This document shows, piece after piece, positions 1 to 11,100 of a DNA stretch of 64,000 nt; position 1 is the stretch's first letter, and every line of letters starts with the position of its first letter. The stretch comes from Panax quinquefolius (lineage: Eukaryota; Streptophyta; Magnoliopsida; Apiales; Araliaceae): the NCBI GenBank assembly GCA_020205615.1, contig CM035160.1:11011821-11075820 (forward strand), given 5' to 3'. The notes under the pieces are model-generated. The model was not told where the DNA came from and did not search any database. It was given only the letters and a program-made list of their open reading frames with translations. The position numbers and the translations under genes are program-made.

Positions 1-615
1 ATATAAAAACATTTTACTATGCAAACACTATGCAACACTATGCAAAACACTATGCAAAACTATGCATAATAAAATATAATATATTCTATTTATAGAATAA
101 CTTTAATAAAGTATTACATTTTTATATAAAGATGTTTACTTTTTTATTACGTTAATAATACGAATAAAACAAAACGTCATTATCGCTATAATAATTCATA
201 TTATTAATCGACAATAATGGAATCAAACCGGTGACTTCTCACATAAGCATCGATAATCAATACCGGTAATACTTCTTATGCGAACCACACGTATTCTTGT
301 ACTTTTACTAAGTAGTAGTTCAACGGTATCCACGGTAAAACTTCCGCCGTTATTTCAATAAAATATTTTTGTCGTTTTCTCAATCAACAATAATTACATT
401 ATTGGGGTCCACCAATGATTGAGTAGTTGTATGCGAATATTCCTCGCTAAACCAATATTCTCCTCACCAATCGAATATAATATAACCACTTACATACTTT
501 GAAAAATTTATAAATACTACCCACAACTATAATATTATCTCAAATTCACACCATAATATTAAAAAATTATTTCGACAAAATTTAAATCTTTATTGATAAA
601 ATCTGGGGTCTCACA
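1..615 (-). mobile_element. LTR of a Ty3/gypsy element, cut by the left window edge
   Basis: This is the first part of an LTR read on the minus strand. Its outer end at 615 reads TGTGAGACCCCAG on the minus strand, close to the TGTAAGACCCCAAC ends of the other LTRs here. The body aligns by eye with 7470-8069, for example the ACCCACAACTATAA stretch and the GGGGTCCAC block. It therefore belongs to or near the LTR type of the elements at 5436-16732 and 52532. It abuts MULE transposase sequence at 616, so it inserted into that gene. The other end and the target duplication lie outside the window. Confidence 0.8.
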
Positions 616-1068
616 TGATATGTGTAGGAACCATGCATGATATCCGGAAACACACAATTCAATCATTGTATAATGGCTTCATGTATGTCTGAAACAATAC
701 ATTGACTTTCCCTAACTCCACAAGCAATTCTCAAATTTATGAAAAACTATTTCCAAGACAATTCATTTTCGCTGTCAACAACTGAAAAAGCAATCGGAAT
801 AATGTTTCGGTTTGCATCTTGTGTACTTGCTATCAGTAATGTCCCCCCGTAAGTTGATTGTATGAATGTGCCATCGATTACAATGATTGGAAAACAATGG
901 TGTCATGCTTGAATGGATGCTCTAATGGCAAAGAATAGATACTTGAAACGACCATTTGTTTCCAACTCAAAATTCGTGACGAACCCGATATAAAACATCA
1001 AGACTATCATTAGAATTACAAGTAGTATAATCGTATCCAAATCACTAAGAATTCCAGAACTTAGCTCA
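616..1068 (-). pseudogene. MULE transposase catalytic core fragment
   Basis: On the minus strand this encodes pieces typical of plant Mutator-like transposases: FELETNGRFKYLF, then VIDGTFIQSTYGGTLLIAS, then IPIAFSVVDSENELSW. The Asp of VIDGT (873-875) matches the first catalytic Asp of the DDE transposase. The frame is broken: a stop replaces the codon after ELSWK, and there is at least one shift before VIDGT. The upstream part of the same gene lies at 16733-18063, separated by a 4.1-kb solo LTR and a complete retrotransposon. The downstream part was removed or displaced by the LTR ending at 615. It is non-functional. Confidence 0.75.
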
Positions 1069-3850
1069 TGTAAGGGCCCGAATTTTATGAAATAAAAGTA
1101 TTCAATTTTTCTTATAATTACTATTCAAGTAAATGGTTAAATTGATAAAAGTTAAAGTTAAGGGTGATATATATAATTTTTTCAAAATAAGCAAGTGGTT
1201 ATAAAATATTCATTATTGTTAGGAAATATTCGTTTGGTCGTGGAATATTCTTTACGTCGGGAATATTCGCATTTACTACGGTATAAACCATTTGTGGGCC
1301 CCATAACGTAATAACCGTCGGATGAAGAAAACGACAAAAGGGAGTTTTATAAATAATAACAGTAATTATTACAGATTAACACTTTGTTGGAATACCCGGT
1401 GAGTAAAGTAAAGTAATACGTCTGGCGTTGTTAAAGAAGACACTACGGTATTTTACATGATATTTTGAATTATTGACTCTTACGTGAAGGCACTACTTTC
1501 GATAATTGTTACGATAATTCTTGCTCAATATTTTATTTTATTGATTCAATAATTGTTTGCGTTGATATTTTATATTACTCGTTGTTTAAATAATTGTCAC
1601 TACACAAAGATTTTCCATTATCGAAGCAATAATTCATATTATCCGAATAATATTATTAGAAAACATTATTGGCAATGTCTAGAAAGTTCTGCTCTAAGGA
1701 GAGGTTTGGTCACCTAATCATGCGGCGCCAAAGAAGAATAAATCTTTATTGAAAGCCCTCTTTCCTAGAACCGCCTGGTTGTCATTATTGTGATTCTCGT
1801 AATATTATTTGTGAATAATTAATTATTGATTAATATGATAAGGAAAATATTCATTTTATGTGGATATAGATGGAGAAATTAAATTTTAAAGTGACAATTG
1901 TTGAAAATTAATATTTTATCTTTTTCTCGATAAAATAATTCATTTAAATATATTATTTTAATAATATATATTAACTAGTGATATTTTTATAATGAATGTG
2001 CGATATGTGAGTATATGAGGAGGAAGAGTATTTTTTGGCATTAAATGATTAACACATGTTTTGTGTGTCAGAGAACCCATTTCTTGGCTTGAAATTTGAT
2101 TATAAATGTAAAATCGCTTCTTTGTGGATTTCGGTTTACATTTCATTTGGAATTTGGAAAAACTTTCTTCGCAAAGTTGTAGAAAATTGAATTTCCTATA
2201 AAAAGTCTCAAGATTTGAATTTTCTGATAAAATGGCTATTTATTATGAATTATTGAAGTTCTGAAGCTCCGAAATAATTGATTTTTGAAAGTTTAAAATA
2301 ATTTAAATAAGAAAAACGTTTTTTAAATGTTTGTGGGCATCTTTAACATGTGTTGATGGCTGAGATCAGATTGTCTAGATGGGCGAGAGAATTTATTAAA
2401 TATATATTAATATTATATTAAATTTTCTACTTTGGTGTTCTAAACATTTTCCTATAAATAGGGTACTTAGGTTAGAATTGAAAATCACACCAGAAACTGA
2501 AGTTTTCTCTCTATTTCTCTCTATATATTATTGAGTGTATTCTTGTGAGTATTTTGATATCTTGAGTGTTGCTATACTTGGCAAGTTCGTTCGCTCAAAT
2601 ATTATTCTAGTTAAAGATCGCTTTTTTGAGGTAAGGGATAGTAAGGGATTTTAAGGGTTATTATGTTTTTTAGTTTCGAAATTTTTCTGAATTGTCAAAA
2701 ATTCTGGAAAAATTTGAAATGATATTTTGATGAGTTTTGTAGATTATGTCCAAAAATGGCGATTTTTGGATGTATAGATTAGGAGTTATGGATTTTATGA
2801 GAAAAGACTATTTTAAAAGTAACCGCTTATAACTCCTTGTGATTAACTCCAAAATTGATGAAATTTTTATTGAGAGTACATCTATTTAATATCAGTATAC
2901 CGTGTAAATTTCAGAATTTTTGGATAAAAGTATAATTTATAATAAATGTTTAAATATTCGGTGGTTTTGGCCATATGAAAAATAGTAAATGAATTTTTAA
3001 AATTTCGAGAAAAATATATGTTCAATATGGGACTATGTTATGCTAAATTCCAGAAAAGAAATATTTTTGGAACTGATTTAGTATTTTTCATGAAAATATT
3101 CTAGTTATGAGTAAATGAATTAAATATGTTATGTGAAGTAAGAAAATTAGAAAATGTGATTTATTGGCTTAAAAATCATATATATGAGGTATATCTGATT
3201 TTTTTTTTATGAGGGTTTTGGTTAATGATGATGAAATCTTATGAGTTTGGCATTTTAGATGATTAAATGCATTAATTATTAAAGTGTAAATAATTGGATT
3301 AAATTATTTATAAGTTTAAGAAATGATTAAAATATTGTTGTAATATTAATAATATTAGATTATGAGATTTCTAAGTGATTTATAACATTTGGATTAAGGT
3401 GTTATAAATATGGATATGAATTTTATTATGAAACTTTATCTTTTCGTGGAGGTTAGGTTAAAGCGTGCATATACGGTACTATGTATTTATCACGGGTACT
3501 TATTCACGACAAATTGGTTTATTCTCCCGACCAAATTATCGTTAATTTATAAATCTTACTTTTGAAATTAAAACCATATTTTGATTATATTATTTTTATA
3601 TAACATTCTTGTAACCTCAATGATAATATTTCTCTTTGACTTGAGTGTAAAGATGGGTAGATTATTGGTATGATCGTGACTATAGGTTCTCTTTGGCCGA
3701 TGGTGCAAAAGTTGAATTGTTGACTGGTATGATCATGACCATTAAATTTACAATTGAATATTTTTAGCTTAAGTGCAAAGGTGAATTGATCAACATGGTT
3801 ATAATTATTGTTATATAACTTCTGAAATGATTATGTATTTCTTTGATATA

Positions 3851-4110
3851 TGAATATCTTTAGCCTGTAGTGCAAAGATGAATTATTGATGAATATCTTT
3901 GGCCCGTAGTGCAAAGATGACCTGTTGCTGCATATCTTTGGCCTGTAGTGCAAAGATGACCTGTTGTTGAATATCTTTGGTCCGTAGTGTAAAGATGACC
4001 TGTTGTTGAATATCTTTGGCTCGTAGTGCAAAGATGACTTGTTGTTGAATATCTTTGGCATGTAGTGCTGAAGATGAATCTGTTGATGAATATCTTTGGC
4101 CGTAAAAGAT
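3851..4110 (+). repeat. 39-bp tandem array of hairpins in LTR C
   Basis: Six units start at 3856, 3895, 3934, 3973, 4012 and 4051, exactly 39 bp apart, with a truncated seventh at 4092. Each holds ATCTTTG, a ten-base spacer such as GCCCGTAGTG, then CAAAGAT, which can pair with the first arm as a seven-base stem. The array lies about 1.4 kb downstream of the TATA box, so it would be in the RNA leader. A weaker related hairpin is at 3633-3653. Confidence 0.9.
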
Positions 4111-4499
4111 GAATTTATTAGTATGATTATGAATGAGAACCGTGATTTGGTATAACCATGATCTTTGATGTTTCGTAAAGACAAAGATGAAATTATCTTC
4201 GTCCCCGGATAAGAAGAGGAATTTAGAACTATAATTATGATTATGAAGTTATACATGTGATTGTGGACAAGAATTGTTGATTGATGTTACGAGGATAAAA
4301 CATTGTTGGTGGACTTTTAACATGGAGAAGATAATAGATTTTATGGTCTATTCGACTCTTCTAATGGATTGCTCATTCCACCGCAACTATGGTTGAAAAG
4401 TTTTATCATCTACCATATGTTCTAAATCTATGATTTATTATTGATGAAGACTATTGATAATTTATTTATCTCAGTAGTCATAATATTCTTTATCGAGCT

Positions 4500-4994
4500 A
4501 GTTGTGTTCACCCTTTTGTTTCACAATTCTTTCGTGTAATAAAAGTGTAGTTTGCGGGTCGAAAGGGATAAATGAGGGAATAGAATGGTGGTCTATAGAT
4601 GTTGAGGGTGAGGTGAATTTAACTTGGAAGGGTGTTTTGCCACTATCATACAAGATGTCTAATGACATACAACCTCGTGTCATCATAAGACATGGTTGTG
4701 CTCATCCACTTCTTTGAGTATATTTACAAGCACTACCTATATAATCTTGGTGTTTGTTTGGAGTATAATACCCAATTAGAGATAAAGGAGATAATGATAT
4801 GTCAAGAGAAGACTCACCATTGGGAAGAATTCTTCGTTTTTCTTTAGGGTCTATTAGGTCAACCAAGGATAATTCACGTGGCCATATGATATCTACCATA
4901 ACCTAAAAGCATGGCCTCCCATGTATGCGAAGGTTTCCTTGAGCACTTCCCAAAGATTCTAATTTCTAAAATAGTTTTTGACTATACCTTTATG
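4500..4994 (+). pseudogene. Unrecognised reading frame inside LTR C, broken copy
   Basis: This stretch translates into non-repetitive sequence with motifs such as IEWWSIDVEGEVNLTWKG and SYKMSNDIQPRVIIRHGCAHP. The frame stops near 4717; the other copy of the LTR (63403-63887) reads on without a stop, because this copy has one extra base there. The shorter LTRs of the neighbouring families lack most of this region, roughly 4610-5010. I do not recognise the protein. It may be a captured host exon or an ORF belonging to the LTR lineage. TATGTAAGG near 4991 could be a remnant splice donor. Confidence 0.45.
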
Positions 4995-5174
4995 TAAGGT
5001 GTCATTGTGACGTACACATTTGGTATATATTTGTATCCAAACTCACAAAGATATGTGTTGTTGTATTTTGCACGACAATTGTGTAATAAAGTTGTAGTTG
5101 TTTTCCGTACCATATATTTGGCGACTCAGAATGGGTTGGATGGAATGGACCTATTTTGGGGTCGTTACAGTTCA

Positions 5175-5435
5175 TGTGGTTAATGGTATACAAATTGTAT
5201 ATTACATTTAGTAACTAAACATGCGTATTAAAGTAACCAAACATGTATAATAACCGTATACAAATGGTCTAATACTAATAATAACTAAACATGCATACTG
5301 TCTAAAGGTGTATTGGTTACTGTGTAATAGTTTATTGTTTATTGTATAATGCTTAATTGGTTACTGACTAATGCTATTTTGGTTACTGAATAATATTACT
5401 GACTAATGCTTGGTAACCACATGTTTGGTAACCAA
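5175..5435 (-). other. Part of a MULE intron with GTAACC-type repeats
   Basis: The sequence is a loose run of GGTTACTG..TAATGCT units (GTAACC on the minus strand). It lies between the solo LTR and the target duplication of the element at 5436, and continues at 16733-16900 beyond that element. On the minus strand the run follows a splice donor, AATCCAG|GTAACC, at the end of the MULE DNA-binding exon. It is therefore read as an intron of the MULE gene. Confidence 0.5.
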
Positions 5436-6459
5436 TGTGACGCCCCCAAAATTAGGTATACATCACCCATCTTGGGTAGTCAGATACATGGTACAGAATT
5501 TAAATACAACTTACTAATATAATCGTCAGTGTACAATACAACATAAATCGTGAGTTTGAATACAAATGTTGTCTCACTAGATATTATACAAACTCAAAAG
5601 GAGTCCTCATTACAATTATTATCACACTATTTCACAGAATAGTGAGGACTACTAATGTTATCCTCTCAACCATTACTCTGTTCCCAGACTCGTCCCATTT
5701 ATATTCTCATTTCACGAAGAGAACAAAGAAAAGAAAGGGTGAGCTCAACTAGCTCAAGAAGAAATATTATGACTAAGATAATGCGTAATAAATTATCATT
5801 AGCCTACCAGAGTGTTCAACCGATAAAATATAATGAACATCAAGTTTAACTACAATGAACCAAAGATCCATTAAAAGAGTCAAGTAGAAAATAAAATCTA
5901 CTATCTTTTATGATTTAAAAGTTTTTCATCATCATTATAGTTTGAGACTCGGATTTAATAAATATTCCACATCATCGAATCACCCTCGCACTACTGACCA
6001 AGGATATTCTTTAAGATCACGACCATAATTATTCATGCACTTTCGGGCCAAGAATATTTGTGTATTCATTAATGGTCATGATCATGCCAACAATCGTCCA
6101 TCAATGCACTACGGCCCATTGAGGATTTTTACCACATCATTTGTAACATTACGGTACATGATTACACCGAATAGTCTCGGTCATAATCATACCAAGTCCA
6201 TCTATGCACTACAAAGCCACAGATGACTTTCAACATAATATAAACATGAGGATGATGACAATGATATAAGAATTCAATAAAACAAGTTCAAGAATTAATT
6301 TATCTAGGAACCAATAACATCCAAACTGTCAACACGATATCGCTTTGTAGAGTAAAATTCAAGAATACCTTGAGAAGAATATTTCCATGAAAGGATCTTT
6401 GGATGAAGCCTTGAAATATCAAGGATATTCCACTAATTTCATGGAGTATAGAAGTCAAA

Positions 6460-6930
6460 GTTTTAACCAACTTGGGTATAATAAAGAATGGAATAACAAA
6501 AGAAATCACCATGCATGCGATAGATCAAGCAGGCAAAAGTTATTCCAACGAATAATAAATAACGAAACGTCGTCCGCCAGAAAAGCGCATGCAGATGGGA
6601 TATTCCAAATGAATAATAAAGAATGGAACCCGGTCCGGTAGAAAACGCATGCATGTGATATTCTAACATAATAATAAAGAATGGAACCAGGTCCGGCGTA
6701 AAATGCACAGACAGGATATTCCAACAGAATAATAATAAAGATGAAACTGAGTCCGATCTGAAAACACACATGCATAAGATGTTCCAATAGAATAATAATA
6801 AAGACAGAACCAGGTCCGGTGTAAAACACACAGACAGGATGTTCAAACAAAATAATAGAAGAATGTCACCAAATATATGGTAAACCACGTATACAGGTTA
6901 TTCCAACAGAATAATAAGCAATGGAATAAC
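6460..6930 (-). repeat. About 63-bp tandem repeat in LTR A
   Basis: Around seven units of GATATTCCAACAGAATAATA followed by an AAGAATGGAACC core and a CGCATGCATG-type end, 60-66 bp apart. The same array occurs at 15290-15720 and, on the plus strand, at 53570-53960. It lies downstream of the TATA box in element orientation, so it is in the leader. Long open frames in it on the minus strand are by-products of the repeat. Confidence 0.8.
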
Positions 6931-7109
6931 AACAGTTTTCTTCATGAATAAGAAATAATAACACCCCTTACTTTTGGTAGGAGATTGAATACTGCAGTAG
7001 TGTAGTAATAAAATACTCTTCTTATTTCTCTCTATACTTTCTCTCTCTATAGGTTGAATGAATTCGTGAAAAATAATGAAGTACTAGGCCTCTATTTATA
7101 GAAGATTTC

Positions 7110-7310
7110 TAGCTTAGCACCTGCCATGTGAAAAGGCAAGTGGCTTGACGACTGGTGATATGAAAAGAAAAGTGGTTTGACGCCTGTAATGTGAAACGAC
7201 AAGTGGTTCGACGCCTGTAATGTGAAACGACAAGTGGTTCGACGCCTATAATATAAAACGACAAGTGGTTCGACGCCTGTAATATGAAACGGCAAGTGGT
7301 TTGACGTCTG
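7110..7310 (-). repeat. 33-bp tandem repeat in LTR A, expanded copy
   Basis: About six units resembling GACGCCTGTAATGTGAAACG plus ACAAGTGGTTC. The other LTR of the same element keeps only about one unit (around 15920-15955), and the LTR at 52532 has about three (53280-53370). It lies just upstream of the TATA box in element orientation, where enhancer repeats of retrotransposon promoters often lie. Confidence 0.85.
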
Positions 7311-7315
7311 GTAAA

Positions 7316-7390
7316 GGTAATTACTATTGACGAAGGTAATTACTATTCACAAAGGTAATTACTATTGACGAAGGTAATTACTATTGACGA
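7316..7390 (-). repeat. 19-bp tandem repeat in LTR A
   Basis: Four units of AAGGTAATTACTATTGACG. The array is also present at 15958-16036 and 53200-53278. It adjoins the 33-bp array upstream of the promoter. Its function is unknown. Confidence 0.85.
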
Positions 7391-8069
7391 AGAGACTCTT
7401 AGATAATGACATATGGGCCCCCCATAAAATAATCAAACTTACCACAAACGTCTCATAACAGACTCTTTATATACATCAAGGAATAAATATTACCACAAAT
7501 CATTTTATTTTTAATCAACACATATTTAATCTTTCAACAATTATTAATCATTTATAACTTGTCGTCTCAATTATTGATTTAATACTATAACATATTATAC
7601 GATGATAATCTTGTGACAATAATTGAATCAATAATATAAGAGATATGATGCAACAATTCTTCAGTAGTAATAATTGAGCATAGGTGAGTGACTTCTCACG
7701 TAAGCATCAATAATCAATATCGTGTGCTACTATACAACTACGCGACATCGCTTTTCTTTTACTAATGGGTAGTTCAACGCTTTTAACGGTAACACCTCTG
7801 CATTTATTTTTATAGAAAGATATTTTGTCGCTTTAACTACGACAATACTTCCGTTAATGGGGTCCACTAATGATTGAGCCGTCGTCATTAATATTCCCCG
7901 ACAAAAAGAATATTCCCCGACCAAATGAATATTTTATAACAACTTGCTTACTTTGCAAAATTTATAAATATTACCCACAACTATAACATTATATCAAATT
8001 TATTCCATAATATTCAAAAATAATATTTATAGAAAATTCATCTTTATTTATAAAAGTTGGGGTCTTACA

Positions 8070-8080
8070 ACCTCCCTTCT
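8070..8080 (-). other. Polypurine tract of element 2
   Basis: On the minus strand the run GAAGGGAGGT sits directly before the 3' LTR start, the usual place for the plus-strand DNA primer. The matching tract of element 1 is at 26463-26475. Confidence 0.75.
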
Positions 8081-8160
8081 TATGAAATTTAAGCCCTCGA
8101 AATTAGTGGTACGACTGGTATGTCGAAAAGGTAAGGATACCTTGATTTCATTTCAGATTC

Positions 8161-11100
8161 TAACTCCTAAGTCATTTCCTCAACATCGTGGTTCCTCCAC
8201 AAAACTTTGACTTGAGGTATAACCTTGGAGCGTAGAATATGTTCCTTCTTATCCAAGATTTGAACAGGAACCTCTTCATACGTCAAATCTTCCGCTATTT
8301 CGTCCGGTTCTAACTCAATAATGTGGTTTGGGTCTTTTACATATTTACGTAACATGGATATGTCAAAAATGTTATGAACACGAGACATACTTGACGCAGA
8401 AAAGTCGAGTCTATAGCCACGCTTCCTACTCGATCGAGGATTAAAAATGGACCGATGAATCGAGGATTGAGTTTTCCTCTCTTTCCAAATCTTGTAACTC
8501 CTTTCCATGGAGCAACTCTTAACAACACATGATCTCCTATATAGAATTCCACGTCCTTTCGATGAAGATCGGTATAACTCTTTTATCGATTTTGTGAGGT
8601 TTTTATACATTGTTTGATCGTTTGAATCTTTTCCGTAGTCATACATACCAACTCGGTCCCAACAACGTTGCTTCACCCACCTCATCCCAAAGATATCGGA
8701 GAAATCGACACTTTCTTCCATACAACGCCTTCCAATGGAGCCATGCCAATACTGGCTTGATAATCTGTTGTTGTAGGAAAACTTCACCAATGGTAAGAAC
8801 TTGTCCCAACTTCCTTGAAATCAAGGACACGAGTCTTAATAGATCTTCAAGAGTTTGAATAGTCCTCTTCAATTGTCCGTCCATCCGAGGATGATGATAT
8901 GCCGAAAAATCGTCGTAAAATCTGTGCCCATAGCTTTTTGCAAACTAACCTAAAATCGTGAAGTAAATCTTGGGTCTCGATCGAAACTATGGATACTTAG
9001 CATACCATTGATGAAAGTAGGTTTTATACCTATGAATCCGATATTATTAAACTTAATTATTGCTATCTTTAATTGTTTTTAGTATCTTTTATCTATTTTT
9101 GTGTTTATTTTGTGTAGGTTGGAGCCGGAGGGACAAATTGGTCATTTTGGAGAAGAAAAGGTCAAAATCATTAAAATTAGAGTGAGTGGCATTTTGTAAT
9201 TACGTGGTCTCAGTCAAGCGCCTAGGCGCTTGAAATGACTTGTTGTTGAGCGCCTGAAAGCGCCATGTATGCAAACAAAAGGAGGATTTTCTACTTCCAG
9301 TGGGTGGTTGAAGCGAAAAAGGAATCAAATGAGAGGGAGACTAATACAAATAGGAGGAGACTTTAGAAAGACGTATCACTCAATTTTTCAAGGGTTTCAC
9401 AGAGAGAACTACGAAGGAAAACACGAAGGAAAATTGCAAGGTCAAGATCAAAGAGAGAGTATTGGAGAAAATTCGAGTTTCTTCTTCTCTCTCTGCAGTT
9501 TTATCTTTTGTAATTATCTCGGGATGTTTGGATTATTAATCTGGATGATGTTTTTCTTTATTATTAGCATGAACTAAATTTTCATTAAGATTGCAACGGA
9601 ACTTGGTATGTAGTTTAAATTGAACCTTCCCATTGAATGAAGTTGGTTTTTATTGAATTGTTTATTATATCTTTTGCTTATTGATTAATTGTTTGGCCAA
9701 CAATTATTGTGATAATCTATATAAAATTGGAAAATGGAGTATAGATTAAGATCTGGATATGATAACATCTGTTCATATAATCACGAATAGGTTAATATGA
9801 TTAACATGTAGGATAGGAATATACCTATGTGTCTTTTGTATCCTTTGAAAGAAATTTATCGTAAACCCTAATTAACTCGATTCACATAGGAATATAGTGA
9901 ATTAATTGAGAAGGGTGTTCCTTGTAATTTTGTGTCTTAAGGATCTGGAGTTAGGAGGATTTGTTCACGTGTTTTGGAAAAAGTGTGTGAATTTTATAAA
10001 TCATTCTTGGATAATGATTCATATTAATTAATTGCTTTAAATGGGAAGTGAAATGATTTAAATGAAATACCAAGGAAGTTGTAATCTTAACCTATTAAAT
10101 CTGCGCTTATTCTTGTGAAATTTTGATTCTTAATCATTAGTTTTGTTAAGTTTAAATTTGAATCAAAAATAAAATTCCGTAGTTTAAAATAGGATTAATT
10201 GCATTAGAATTAGTAATTGATAAATATTAGTCTATTTCCTCGTGGGAACGATATCCTTGCTTGCTGAATATTATAATTGAACGCGTATACTTGCGTGGTA
10301 AAGTGCTATTAGAAATTAGGCAATAACCATGCAGTCTTACAATCTCGTTTATGTACATACGAGCAAGACGTTCAAGTGTATAAGTTTCTCGTATCGGTAA
10401 GAAATGAGCAGACTTGGTCAATCTATCAACAATGACCCAAATCGCATTTATGCCTTGAGAAACCTTAGGAAGACCGGTAACAAAATCCATGGTAATGTGC
10501 TCCCACTTCCATTCTGGAATTTCAAGTGGTTGCAATGGACCTTTTGGTACTTGATGCTCCGCTTTAACTCGTTGACAAGTTAGACACCTTTAGATAAACA
10601 AATATTATCTCTCTCTTCATATTGCTCCACCAAAATGTATGACGAAATATCATGATACATTTTGGTACTCCCGTGATGGATTGCAAATGGTGTGTTGTGC
10701 GCCTCCATCATGATATTATACTTTAAATCGTGGTCGTTAGGAACACAAAGTCCGGAGTTGACTCGTAGTATTCCTTCTTCATCGATTCTTGCTTCCTAAG
10801 ATAGCACCTTCTTGCACTTTCTTCCTCATACGCATCGACTCCGTGCAGTGCAGCTTGGCGACTTTAACTTTATCGATTAAAGTCGGTTCTACTCAGTATA
10901 CTCGCTATCATCACATGCATCCCCTCAGAGTCTTTAACTCTATCTCCATCCTTTGTAAGTCACACAAAATGGGCCTTTCGTTGACAATATCGCTTTCAGA
11001 TTGCGTATGATCTTCTACTCAATGCGCCACCACCACGTTCATTTTTCCGTGGATGGTATTGGATGGTATGATCATAATCTTTCAACAGCCTCAAGCCAAT

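Larger units (their letters stand above)
1069..5169 (+). mobile_element. Solo LTR, 4.1-kb type (LTR C)
   Basis: The unit starts TGTAAGGGCCCG and ends GGGTCGTTACA, with no internal region beside it. It is flanked by GCTCA (1064-1068) and GTTCA (5170-5174), a five-base target duplication with one change. A TATA box (TATAAATA, 2453-2460) marks the likely promoter, so about 2.7 kb of the unit lies downstream of the start of transcription. A second copy of the type begins at 60064. Compared with the 2.6-kb LTR of the element at 19116, it has an extra region with a reading frame (about 4500-4994) and a longer hairpin array (3851-4110). Recombination between the two LTRs of a full element is the usual origin of such a solo unit. 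Confidence 0.85.
5436..8069 (-). repeat. 3' LTR of element 2 (LTR type A)
   Basis: This 2634-bp LTR on the minus strand starts TGTAAGACCCCAAC (at 8069) and ends at TGTGACGCCCCC (5436 side). The TATA box is at 7093-7100 (TATTTATA on the plus strand). It carries three tandem arrays: about 63 bp (6460-6930), 33 bp (7110-7310) and 19 bp (7316-7390). Hairpins with the shared loop lie at 6101-6122 and 6200-6224. The partner LTR at 14228-16732 is 129 bp shorter, mainly because it has lost most of the 33-bp array. Confidence 0.9.

Noticed and set aside
3851..4110. CRISPR-like array with regular spacing
   Set aside because: Period and content are those of tandem repeats inside an LTR; there are no unique spacers, no cas genes, and the genome is a plant.
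3831..4256. 141-codon frame on the minus strand with repeated PKIFNNRSSLHY
   Set aside because: It is the translation of the 39-bp hairpin array; the sister copy at 62702 does not keep the frame.
6463..6888. Open frames of 114-141 codons on the minus strand
   Set aside because: They arise from the 63-bp tandem repeat in LTR A; the translation repeats itself with no domain, and the equivalents at 15337 and 53536 differ in frame and content.
9269..9577. 102-codon frame on the plus strand
   Set aside because: No domain, low-complexity end, and it lies within a solo-LTR-like insert.
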